From Lichenostomus cassidix (taxonomy: Eukaryota; Chordata; Aves; Passeriformes; Meliphagidae), in NCBI GenBank assembly GCA_008360975.2, contig CM039211.1, positions 26,406,558 to 26,470,557 of the forward strand: DNA of 64,000 nt, written 5' to 3'. A program made the position numbers and the translations under genes. The notes beneath the pieces are model-generated. The model did no database searches. It was given only the letters and a program-made list of their open reading frames with translations, and was not told the origin of the DNA. This document shows positions 50,170 through 62,103 of this stretch, piece after piece. How positions within the stretch are numbered: the stretch's first letter is position 1; each line of letters opens with the position of its first letter.

Positions 50170-52057
50170 GAGAACTATGGCAGTAGATAAAAATGAACAA
50201 ATGCCAAGTGCTACACCACACTTGAAATTCTGCAATTCTCAGTTTTAAAATGTTTTTGTATCTACAAGAGACAGAAACATAGAAATAAATATCATGTGCT
50301 AATAATGCAATTGTATAATCCCTGAAAACACTATTGAAATGTTGCTCTCAAAATAGTTTTGTCATGATGTTCTTACATATATTAACTAGCTCAGAACTTA
50401 TCTTTGTTGGTAAACATCTCATGTTCAGAAGATGAATCAGAGTGGCAAGTATGGGTTTCAGCATCTTACAAATACAATGAATATTGCAAATAACTGAAAG
50501 TGAGAAATATGATTTTTTTATCTTCACTTTGTAATGGGAAGGAAAAAGCTACTTTTTGGGCTTTTTAAAAGGTTGCTTTGGGCTCAGGTATTTATAGTCT
50601 GTGACATTAAATACACCTTTCCATGTATATGTTTTCCCTTGGGCCAAGCAGCAGTATGTCCAATTTACTCCTCCAAAGAAAACTCCAAAGGGTCTTCCAG
50701 TTTCTCAAAAACCTGTTGGCCCTGTACAGTCACTGTCACTGTACAGTCCTCTGCATAGCCTTCACATACAGAGTTTAAGAATGTCAATTAACTCTCGGCA
50801 CTTCAGATTTTACTTTGTATTATCCATGGCCTGATTTATGGAGACACTGAGCATTCCCAATATGAGGATGTAAAAAAGTGAGAAAAGCTTCAGGAAAAAG
50901 TCTTTAAAAACAGGCCTTTGATACCTGGATCATTTAGCTAGTATATGAAGTACCAGAGAGCTGTAACCATATTTGCAAGGTCTTATGAATGACTTGGTAA
51001 TAACAGAGTTTTTCCTTTTATACCAACAAGAGAAATAAACAAAAAGTAAGAAACACACCCAAATAATCTGGAGCATTCCATACAAGCAAATGTTTATAAA
51101 AACCTTTCTGTCTTACTGTGTAAATAAATTTCTGATTAAATATGTGTTGCCCTTACAGTTTACCTGGCAACTCTGAGTTTGAGGGAAAGGGCCCAGTCAC
51201 TTCCAAAAGAAATTACTCTTTGCCTGTCCAATATGGATGAGTCCATGTGTTTCTGGTGTACGGGATCTTGCGCAAATGAAGGAGTAAACTAAAGAATGAG
51301 TCATTTTGCTGAAGTGAGGCGGAACAAAACCTGGAGTAGTTTCCCCAGATTTGCTCATTTCTGTAGCATCTCTGCTTGGGTTGGCAGAAGCCTTTGTTCT
51401 TCTTAAAGTCTGCTATGTAGCCAAGCTTGACTGTATGCTCTGTCTCTTATGACTATTTTCCTGCTTGTAGCTGTATGAAAAATTAAAGAACTTATTCATC
51501 TGTGTACATCCTACCAACTATTTTCACATGGCTAGTCCAGTTAATTGATCCAGCAAGAGTGTACTGTCATGCCTGAAGCAGTCCAGGCTTTAACAGATGC
51601 CTTGAACCTCAGCTTTTCCTCTGTCAGCCTTGGATTATTTCTGTATTTGTCATAGGAAATATTAAGAGATTTTTTTTTCCTGAGAACTTTGCTAATGCAC
51701 AACAGTGTTTGGAAACATTTAGCTTTCTGGAATTTGTTGTGCTCCCAGATCTCTGAGAACATATACCAAAGAAAAAAAGGTATAAGGGCAATTCTGTAAA
51801 TGTTCTCTGTAGGTATTCTTAACCTTTTTTTCTTTTTTTTCTGAGCTAGGAATACTCGGGTTCTTCCCACAAAGTAAGAATTTCTGAAGACCTCAGTAGC
51901 CACAATGGCAGACAGGCCTTCAAAACAATTCATTTTTCATTTTAGACATCAAAATAATGGCACCACCCTTATTCATAAAATTGTACAGCATGGTACTGTA
52001 CATGAAATTTTGAAAATTAAGCTATATGTGTTTTATCTAAATGACAAATTGATGTTG

Positions 52058-52062
52058 ATTTT

Positions 52063-52094
<32 letters not shown>

Positions 52095-52101
52095 CTTTTT
52101 T
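52058..52101. repeat. (CTTTTTTTT)n polypyrimidine array
   Basis: Four C residues are spaced 9-10 bases apart in an otherwise pure T tract, giving a regular short array that ends in TACAG. Confidence 0.9.
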
Positions 52102-52828
52102 ACAGAAAGACTTAAAGAAGGAGTAAAAGTAAATAAAGACCTGAAGAAAAACCTCTTCAGTCTCTGGAAATTCTTGTCTTCGGTGGTAACCAAGAGCTTT
52201 TCTAGTAATAGAGCATGAGCAAATTCTCATTCTTAGGTTATTCTAGTTTCCCACAAATTCAAGTTCACCTTTCATCTTAAATCATTTCCATGTCGTATCC
52301 ATTATTAGTGCTTGCTTCTGCGGTCTGCTGAATTCACCCTTTGGAGATGGGTCGCTCTCAGAAATGTCAAAAAAGCTAAACAAAATGTAGACAACTGAAC
52401 CCAGAGTTTGGGGCAAATAATTTTCCAGATAAAAATAGCTGAGTTGTATCCTCAAATAATGACAGAAGAGGAAAAATGTACTATCACAGCTAGGCAGGAT
52501 TTTTTTTTTTTTTATCCTATACTGTGAGTTTTTCAAGAGATTGTGCAGTAACAAAACACCAGGCACACAGCTCTGCCTAAATACTTAAACAGCCCTATTC
52601 CCGTGCCACAGTGGCCCTGGCACATCTTTGCTTTCATTAGTGGAAACTCAGTAATATTATTTTGCAGTCTCAGCATCACAGGAAATTCAAAAGCTAGAGC
52701 TACAAACTCAGTCATGAAGCATTATATGCAGATGAACCAATATTAGCATTATTTTCAGAACCATCTATCTTACCCCAATACTCTCAAGACTTCAGTGGTC
52801 TGCCAGATTACTGGTCACGTAAGTTTTG

Positions 52829-52834
52829 GACCTG
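52829..52834. repeat. 6-bp target-site duplication, left copy
   Basis: GACCTG, identical to 53352-53357. Confidence 0.9.
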
Positions 52835-53036
52835 TGATGTATCACGGTCCAGGAGGGCTGCACAAGCTGGCTCCCCCCTGGTCTGGGGTCCCTGGTCCGT
52901 GTAATCCCACCGGGTCTGGTGCGCCTGGCCCCCGAGGTTCTGCAGCATGGCGTCAGTCTCCAAAACACATCAATTCAAGCAGGAACATAGTGAGACAAAG
53001 GAAGAACTGGACTCCATCTCTGTTCTGGCAGGGAGG

Positions 53037-53042
53037 TTTATT
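53037..53042 (-). terminator. LTR polyadenylation signal (minus strand AATAAA)
   Basis: TTTATT on + is the complement of AATAAA, in the minus-strand context CCAAATAAACCTCC. Confidence 0.72.
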
Positions 53043-53157
53043 TGGGGTAACGGGGAAAAGGGGGTTGCAGGGGAGGAGAAGGGGGGAAGACAGGCAGGGA
53101 CAGGACAAGGGCTGCCAGCCCAGAGATGCAAAGACCTCAAGCTGATCCAGACATCGC

Positions 53158-53165
53158 TTTATAAA
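53158..53165 (-). promoter_or_regulatory. LTR TATA box (minus strand)
   Basis: TTTATAAA is self-complementary and lies upstream of the poly(A) signal in the minus-strand LTR, following CCTTTCCC. It would start transcription leftward. Confidence 0.7.
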
Positions 53166-53351
53166 GGGAAAGGAAGGGGGATGGACTGTCTCCCCCAGAG
53201 CCAGTCCCAGGGAGTCTGAAGGGAAGACAGGCATAGAGAACCCACCAATAGATTTCGGGTACAGCAGAATGCATATTTCAAAATGAACCAATGGTATACA
53301 AAGCAGAGGGACAAAGGAGCACATGGAATCCCAAAACCCCACATTGCTACA

Positions 53352-53357
53352 GACCTG
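53352..53357. repeat. 6-bp target-site duplication, right copy
   Basis: GACCTG, identical to 52829-52834. Confidence 0.9.
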
Positions 53358-56300
53358 GGGAATTCAAAGTCCTCTGTCCTCTTTTGTCATAACTCTAATA
53401 TTCAGCATTTAGCTGAAAATGTGTAGTCTGGTCAGCTTGGTGAAAGACTTTCTTTTGATAACAGTATCATGTAATAGCTACAGAATGTAAATCCACCACT
53501 CTAAATCCAAGGCCTTTCCATCTGAACAGAAATTCAGCTGTGGGGTTTGTGTGTCTGTGTGTGCAATTAAAAAAAAAAACAAACTGAAATTGTCTATTTT
53601 CCTACAGTTTTCCCTTCACTGTGAGTACACTTGTCCCAGCTATTTCACCATCAACCTGACAAGAAGAATGAGCATGTTGTTAGCTTAACCCAAAATTTTC
53701 CTTTGAGCAGAAACAGCACCATTATTTAATTGCTAGGATGGTCCCATTATTTCAGGGATGTCAGAAGAAAGTCATCCTCTCAGAGTCCTGTGAGTGCTCA
53801 GAGCCTTAATGGATCTCACCATCTTTCCATGGAACCTGCCACCAACGAGCCCAGGGACCCAGTTTCTGAACCCTTGGAACTGCACGTTGGGAAGGACACA
53901 GCTATCACTGGGATTGCCCTGCGTCCTGGCTCTCCAACCCTGAGGAAGCACAGCTCCTACTGCTTCTGGACAATAACTTGCCCGATTCATACCATTTGAG
54001 TTGCTTTCTTCAAATTTAATGTGGAATTTCACTCACTGCTTTCTTTAGAAGAAATGTTAAATTCGGACCTAGAAACTGAGTAGAATAGCATCAAGCTATT
54101 TTAATGGAGCATCAACATGTCAAGTTATCAGATAATAATTAGATGCACCACAATTTTGTAACTTCTGGGTACATTATGTCTGTATGGATAAACCCTTACC
54201 TGGACTCATGTGGAATTGGTTTTGCATGTAAATGGAGATAACAGCTTGTTACATTCTGGACAGTGACTCTAAACTCTCGTTATATGGGGAAGCAGAGAAG
54301 AAGTAAAGCAATGTAAATTTCCATTCTTCTCCTATTCAGCAAAGAACTAGTGTTAAACACAAAATTTTTCTGGACTTTACAAAGACAAGGAAAAAATCTT
54401 ATAAAAAGTCCTCGAAGAATACTTAAGAACAACATCTTCTTTCTCATAAGATTAAGAACAAGATTTTCCACTGAGGAATATTGCTGCAGCTGTACCAGAG
54501 CCAATGAAAGTACATTAATTTATAATGGCAGGTTACTTATGATGGTTTGCAAACAAATGAAAATGCAGACATTCCGCTCAAATGAGGCACTTGCTGTACT
54601 GTTCCTTACAGACATATATTCACATTCAACAGAGCCACAGAGAACATGTTTGAACAAGAGGTCAAACAAATTTATGGAAAGGTATGAAAATTTTGTTATT
54701 ACTTATGCAGTGCCACATGTATTCTCTGAGACTTTCTGTCAGTGAAGAATAAATTATGAAAACAGAAAACAGCGTCCTTTGGCTCAAAGACTTTCCTGCT
54801 TCTGAGTGCTGGAGTACTACACGCTGAACATGCAGCTGATGCAGATTTGGGAGTGTTTTTGTGAGTAGGTTACAAAAGTACCATGAAAAATCTAATGTTC
54901 AAATCATCCAAAACCCAGAGGTGAAGTCACTTACATTTTCTGTAGTGAATTTTCTAGGGCAGATTAAAAAGTTTCGAAAGCCCAAATGTAATTTTTAATA
55001 TTTTTTTAATAATTAGCATCTAATCCTAAGACTCAAATTAGCACCTTCTAGGCTTTTGTGTTCTTGTCAAAAGCTATACGTGATTTGCTGAGAATTCATG
55101 GTTGATTTTTTTCTTATAGGAGTGGCAGGTGGAAAAGTATGAGTGGTAGAATCTTTCCTCCCACTTTTATTGTCCAAGATTTCTTTTCTAAAATAACATG
55201 ACAATACAGATACAGAAAGGAAAGAAAGAGAGACATTATTTAGAAGCTGGAATAAACAGCTAAAATCTATGGAAAAAACTAATATTTATATTTACATACA
55301 CAGTATTAAATGCAGAATATTTTATCTAATGTTGTAAGTTAGGCAGAAGTTAAGGACTCTGTGGCTCTCTTTCTGGGTTTGAGTGTGGGCTTCCGTGTCT
55401 TAACAGGCTTTAGCCTAGGTTTTTTTTGTAAGTTTTATAGTAAAAGTTATGAGGTCACAGAAAATAATATGATATCACAGGCTCTGAATTGCTATAAAAA
55501 CAGTGTCTGATCCGTTGTCTGCTAAATTTCTTTCCTTGTTTTCTTAACTAAAATTTTCTGAGGAGTGGAAGGGGTAATTTTCTTCAAGTAAGGACATTCT
55601 AGAAACCACTATTATCTAGTATTTTCTATCAGATAATGATATTAATTCTTTTTTGGTGATATTTGTGTGACTTCTCTTCAACATTACTTGAATGATGCTT
55701 CTCAATTTCCTGTAGTAGCAGATTGGAAAAATGCAAGGGGTGACATATGTCATGGAGCCAGTCAGCACAAACTTTGGAAGAAGTTCCTGGACAAGTAGCA
55801 TGAGGGTATTTTACCTCTTACCACAGTCTGTAGCAATGAGCTACTTGCAAATACTTCACAGGTTTGCAGGCAGGCACATGTTAGGAGACATTAGGAGATC
55901 AGCATTGCCTTCCGTTCACTGAGAGACAGGTTATTGCATGAGAGCTCTTGAAAAATGTGGCACTAGAGAAAGTCTGGTAGAAAAGCACGTTTTATCTATG
56001 CCTGCTGAATTTAATATCAAAATCAAGGTGACAGCTCCTTGTAGTAAGACTGCATTTTCTAAAGGACTTGAAAACAGAGAAAGACTGTGGTTAAAATTCT
56101 TTACATCATTTCAACACTGTCAGGCCAAAAGAAAAGCTAATGGGGAAAAAAAATGCGGGCTTTCCTAGTATTTCCTTACTGTGTTTTAGAAACTCTGTTC
56201 TGTGGTAGACACTCAAAAGATGTCCGTGCTATGTTATAAAGCTCATGCTGAGGCTTCAGAGCAAGCTTGTAATGAACCTATAAACATCTGTGTCAGAGAA

Positions 56301-59300
56301 TAGTACCACAGGTCTCACAAGGACACCCATGTTAGCCCAGGCAGGGTTAAAGCCACCAGCTCTCTAACAGAGCTGATTAACTTGCAGAGAATACTGCTTC
56401 AGTGCTGCTGTTCTTGGTGCATGTGGAAACACCTAGAGCATCTCTGCAAGACAGCATACATAGACTTGAATTTTAGAGCTGACGGAAAATGTGGTCAAGA
56501 CAAAAGTGAAACAATTGGATAATTGTAACAGACACTAGCATTTGGAAAGAGAAGAAAGCAGGAACATAAACAATGTAGGATCTTAGCTTCAGCAGCCACC
56601 ATGTGACATGCAGCTGTCTCCTAAATGGTGTTGCCATGGGTCAAGGAGACATGAATTTTCAGTGTTCTACATTGACTTCCATGAGTTTGTCCTTACTGCA
56701 CCCCAACTCCATGTTCACATTGCACCATACTTTCTTCTTAGCCACATTTTTCCTGCAAATTAAGGTTGTTTTTAGTGCTTTAGTGTGGTGCAAGGCTGTA
56801 AATTCAGAGTACAAATTACCACACACTGACTTCTTCAAGCTGGCAAGCCCTGAGATTTCTGAAAAATAATTGACTATCACACCAGGTATTTTGAAACTCC
56901 TTCAAGTAGGGTTTGAAATCTTATTAAAAAAATTCAAAAATTATACTTGGAAGATAAGAGAGCATAAGTTTAATTCTAACCTTTCTGAAATATGATAACA
57001 ATTGGAAGTATTTTAGAATGCCATTTTAACATTAATATTTTACTTGTAGCTGTCAGAGGTTGCAGGCACAAAAGTATTTTGATGTCTCGTAAATCCATTT
57101 GAAGGCTACAAAAAAATCTTCTGCTTGGGTGGCACGTTTTATTTAGTTCCTGGTTTTTTCCACCAGTGAGTGCAGTAACTATTGTGTATGTCCTCTCTTT
57201 TTGGACTGCAGGTCTCTACACCAGGACTTGTTCTCTCAATAAGCACAAATAGCACAATAATCTGGAACAAAGCCATTCTGCTTGCTGTTGATCTTTTGGT
57301 AGGAGATTTATGTTTAAAATCCTATTTTATTACATATTATACCACTACATACTGGGCACAGTGGATAGCCAGTCCATGGAAAACTAGCTTGGGAACATGT
57401 CAAGTGCCATACTTCTGTACTGTACCAGGTACTTCTGCTGTGTTCAGTAGTTGGGAGAACATGAGGTTTGTTTCTTCCTAGATGCATCTAGATTAATAAA
57501 GAATAAGTAGTAGTTCAGGATATTATCTGTTCTTCAAATACATCAGCAGGAAGTTCTGGACACAGTAGATCTAACCAGATTTGCACTGACAGATGTATCC
57601 ATCAGACGCTTGTGGGTTTCTCCCTGAAGAGAAGTACTCTGACCATCATACCTGAGCCTTTTGCTATGGAACAATTTGGCTGTACATGCATATGTCTTAA
57701 ATACTGCATGAAACATTGATTTCTGGCATTTTCATCATAGCAAAAACACATAAGAGATAAAAATGCAGGGACTTGACAATTTGCTCTCTGGCCACAAGAG
57801 AATTTCGACATTGCAGAAACTGCTTTTTCATTAACATTCAGAGAACATATAGATAAGTTAGGACATTAGTGTAGAGGTAGACACTGAGTTTTTGAGAAAG
57901 TACTTTACCTACATTACAGCAGTATTATAAACTTAGATATTTTAAAAGAATGTAATTTATTTTAAAATAGACCTTTCTTCAAAGATCGTGAAAATGTAAA
58001 ACCAAACAAATTTGCCAGTACAACACTTTCAAGACAGTAATTTTTAACTTTCAAAATCTGGATATTGTAAGATGTTATTATATTTTCTTTAGAAAGATGT
58101 AGCACTTCCAGGAGATGTTAATAGCTTGGTCTCTTCCTCTGGGGAAAAAGATTATCTTTTTTTTTAAAGTGTTCCAATTCTGAAATCTTTTTGTTTAACT
58201 TCTGTTACTTTGTAATCAAGAGACATCTTTAACAAGAGAAAATTCATAATATAAGATTTCAATATTTAAACTCCTTTTTTTCCCTAAATATGATATTTTT
58301 TGTTAAGTTTACAAAAGGACCTTCATATTCACTGATACTGCCTTTGAATATCACTAGATATAATTTCAACAATTTTATTTGCTTTTTCCATATTTTATCA
58401 AAATGAAACATCTGCTTGAGTTTTTTCTGCTGTGTCTGAAATGATTCAATTCAGTCAAGGGATTACCAAGCAATTTACATAGGTGTGCTCTCATTATTAT
58501 GCATACTTTTCTTTACAGAGGTGCTGTGTGTTCTTGCTCATTTGCCAAGAGACCAGTAATTTAAAACCATGAGTTTAAATTAGCATACTCCCTTACTGCT
58601 CGCATTCACTTCAAAACAATCAGGCAGCAATAGGCTTTTAACACACACACATTCACACCTACTGGGAGCACTGGGCACTGGGGATGTGCATGAGCACTTG
58701 ACCAAGAAGTTATCAGAATGTGGGTCCTCTGACAACCTCACAGGAGCTCAGCTGAGTACAGAATTACTTTTAAAAAATGAGGAAAAGGAAATTCCATTAA
58801 GTAAAATGTGTGGTAAACAGCACTGAAATCATAATCAAGGCAGCAAGTAATATTGCTTGGCAAGTTAGCCTCTAACAGATTTTGACAGAAATCACCATTC
58901 TTTATGGCTGACAGGCAGACTGAATAAACTTATATCAGACTGCACTGGCTGAAGGGAGACTGCACAAGATGAGAGGAAATGGTTGTGCGGCCAAATCCTG
59001 CATCTGAAAAAGTTTTGAATAAAAAACATTATTTTTGACGTCATTTGCTCAAAAAAACACCTGGTCCACCAAACCAAAACACAAAAACCACAAGCTCCAT
59101 ATTATCAAGAATTTGTTCTGAGGAACTCTGGAACTACCATGGCCGACTGAGTACTATAAAGCCATCTCTCACCACAAAAGCACGAATCACTGCAACACTT
59201 TTTTAAATTCAATTCTGTGACTTAAAGAAGAGGTTCATAGGAGATCCTCTAAACCAGTGATTTTTATATTGACTCTAAATTCTCTAGCACTGTGCAGCTT

Positions 59301-60429
59301 ATATCTTACAACTGCATAACATAGGAAAAAAACCTGTACATTTTTGCAATTTTGCTACTCCTTTGCAGGGAGCCATCAGGTTAATGAAATTTACAAAAAA
59401 GCTGTATTATTTAAAAAAAATTTAAGAGAAAGGCTATGTTAAAAAAAATATATTTTGAGTATAGAAAGAACAGCTATTTGTATTTTTAAATAATTTAAAC
59501 ATTTTTATATACTTCTGAGGTGGCTTTTCCTCATATGAGGGAGAGGATTGAAGCATACTGAGCTTTATGCAGTACAGAGAATCATACTGTAAAAAAGTTA
59601 TCTACAAAAGGGACAAATCTCAAGTGTGTTGAAGTTTTCCATGTGGCCTTCATTTTGAATCTGTTACATGCAGCATTAGACACAGGAGGCTCTAGATGGT
59701 TAAGAAGCAAGGCAGCACAGCAGTACTTTGCATTTAGTCATGCTTATTTCCCTGACACAAGCAAATTCAAATTATTTCTGTGCAAGATTTTAAGAGCGGA
59801 AGCTTGGGAGACATATTGGACTCCATTGTGGATACACATCAACAATTATGTTACCTCAGTTACTGCCACAGAAATCCATGCTGTGGATGGTGATGTTTGA
59901 ACTGGAATTAATTCTCCTGACTTCGCAATGTTGATGGCAAAGAAAGAAATCATAATTTTATTGCTACTCTGAAAATTTGCTGTGCCTGTCACTTGTATTT
60001 CAAAGCACAGTGGATGTGAGCCAGCATGTCATTGTACAGCAAATCGTATTTTAGACGCTGAATTTCAAAAATATGAAAAGATCACTTACCTATTCTTTGA
60101 ACAAACACAAATACAATAAGAAGCTGTCAAAAATGCAGAAATCACAGAGTTTCACTGTTTCTTATGGTTCTACGTGATTGTTTCCATATGTGAATGAACA
60201 CTGGAATTTTTACTCTAGTACAGTTTTGAGGTCTAGCCTCAGTCTCAGGATACCAACGGAAAGAGCAAGGTATGCCTCCATCCCCCTCTATAATATAATC
60301 TGACCACTACAGAATTGGAGAGCATCATTCATCCTTTCTAGTGGAAAGTTCATGAGACATGTTCATATACATGTAGAGAGGAGGATGTCTACTTGATTTA
60401 ATTTCAGCCTGGATTTTATTTCAGCTACA

Positions 60430-60472
60430 ATAGTATATATATTATTATATATATTATACAATAGTATAATTT
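60430..60472. repeat. TATATATTAT-type AT-rich repeat
   Basis: TATATATATTATTATATATATTA-like alternation sits between two ACAATAGTATA words (about 60427 and 60459), forming a small direct repeat around an AT core. Confidence 0.65.
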
Positions 60473-62068
60473 TATGTGGAACTACAGGATGCAGTTTTGA
60501 ATGAAATCAGGAATTTTTGCACCATTTCACTTTCAGCTTAATATAAGTAACCTAAGGTGCACGGGGTTGCTGACCCCCTGCAGAACTCTGAGCAGATTTT
60601 ATTCAGTTTTCATTTCATTTAAGGATACACTTACAGGTGTTCTAGGTAAATATCCCATGTAATGAATTCAGTCTAGCCTCCCTCTGAAAAAGGAGAGAAT
60701 TATTTTATACCTGGATACTGTGACATCAAGCAATCAATCATGATAGTTAAGGCAACACATGAGGTCTGGATTAGTTTTAAAAAAAAATTTCTCCACCCTT
60801 TTGCATCATGCACTGAATTTACTAGTTCATAATTTTCATCAGTGCTTTGGTTATACAAACATACTTGTGAATGAAAGATTGAGTTGTAGAACACACAGAA
60901 AAATGTATTATAAGTTACATGCAATAGTTTCATAAGTGATGTGCAAAAATATTTAAGAAACCATTTGTCTCTGGGCTGCACATTGGTGCACTGAGTTTCA
61001 ATGTTTTTTACATAAATTTACTCAAATTCAGGCTTGGGAATCCCAAAACTGTTACGTTTCTTTGAGTGCTCAGTTTGCATATTCTGCAGACAAATAGCCT
61101 CATTCATGCCAACATTAAATTTTCACAAGGCATCAATATCTAAATAAAACCAGACAGACATATTTAAGTCAATGCAAGAAGATTTTCTGAAATGTAAGTA
61201 TCACACAGGCATGTGCACAAGGCTACAGTCTTGACTTCAGTAACATTTGAGTCCATTGACTATATTCTAGCAATTTTTACCTAAGATTCCTTGCCTTCTT
61301 CCTCACCTAAAATAATTGAAGAACAAATTTTCATAAGGTATCATTAATTTGGAAATATCTATAAACACAGATATATCAGCATTCTGTAGATGCTAGGGTT
61401 TTACTGCCAGGTGTAGGATAAGATGTGGCCCAGCTGTATAACACTGTGGTAGAAATTAATTCAGACTGAGTATTTCATAACAGCCTCAGGAGAGTAGTGT
61501 GATCCAGGCATTTTGCCACTCTCACATACTTATATCCCATTAAAAATGTCTTAAAGGATTTGATCACCATAAAATTTTTCAACTTCACAGAAATAATAGA
61601 CTTAATCAAAGCAAGGATACAAAGTCTACATAAAATTACAGAAAACAAGAAAAAAATGCAGTAATCATTAACTCCACAACTCTGATAACATCGATGACAT
61701 GGTTTTCCATCACTCTTGATTCAGTATGCATCCCCTTGCTTGAAGACACAGTAGTCTTCTTTTTTGAACCATAGCTTAGCAAAACTAATTTCTATGTGTA
61801 AGGATGCTAAAATACCCCTTCTTCTTATGGCGATTTTGTCATTTCAAGCTTCTGCCAAGCACAGAGTTTAATTCTTACTTCTGTCTCTTCACAAAATTTC
61901 TTAATACAGTCAGTGTTCTTAACTGCGGTTCATTTTAAGATTTCAGTTTTTATGCTTCAATACACTTTTAAATATCAAAATGCATTAAGAAATACATGCA
62001 TGGAGCATCTCTGGAAGATGATTACTGAATGAGGCTTTTAAAAGCAGTAAACAGCACTTTTGCCTAGT

Positions 62069-62103
62069 CATTAATGATTAATTAATTAATGAATAATGAT
62101 TAA
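62069..62103. repeat. (ATTA)n short repeat
   Basis: ATTAATGATTAATTAATTAA is followed by TGAATAATGATTAA, an imperfect tandem of a 4-base unit. Confidence 0.75.

Larger units (their letters stand above)
48810..52828. other. Non-coding AT-rich DNA
   Basis: It holds T-rich runs at 50142-50169, 52058-52101 and 52500-52513. The longest frames, 114 codons at 49108-49452 on - and 130 codons at 51541-51933 on -, have no recognisable domain. The run at 52058-52101 is followed by ACAG and so resembles a splice acceptor, but no coding frame supports an exon there. Confidence 0.5.
52835..53351 (-). mobile_element. ERVK-like solo LTR, 517 bp, minus strand
   Basis: On the minus strand the element begins TGTAGCAATGTGGGG and ends GGACCGTGATACATCA, with exact GACCTG hexamers on both sides. 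TATA (TTTATAAA, 53158-53165) and AATAAA (complement at 53037-53042) are in the right order on the minus strand, about 115 bases apart. A GC-rich U5 of about 200 bases follows the poly(A) signal. Internal genes are absent, so this is a solo LTR. The perfect duplication and intact signals suggest a fairly recent insertion. The R/U5 differs from that of 11589-12144, so it is a different subfamily. A 129-codon frame across it on the minus strand is incidental. Confidence 0.92.

Noticed and set aside
51541..51933. 130-codon open frame on the minus strand
   Set aside because: It crosses T/A runs that lengthen it artificially, and there is no domain.
54350..54745. 131-codon open frame on the plus strand
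   Set aside because: Rich in K, R, N, F and L without any motif; taken as chance.
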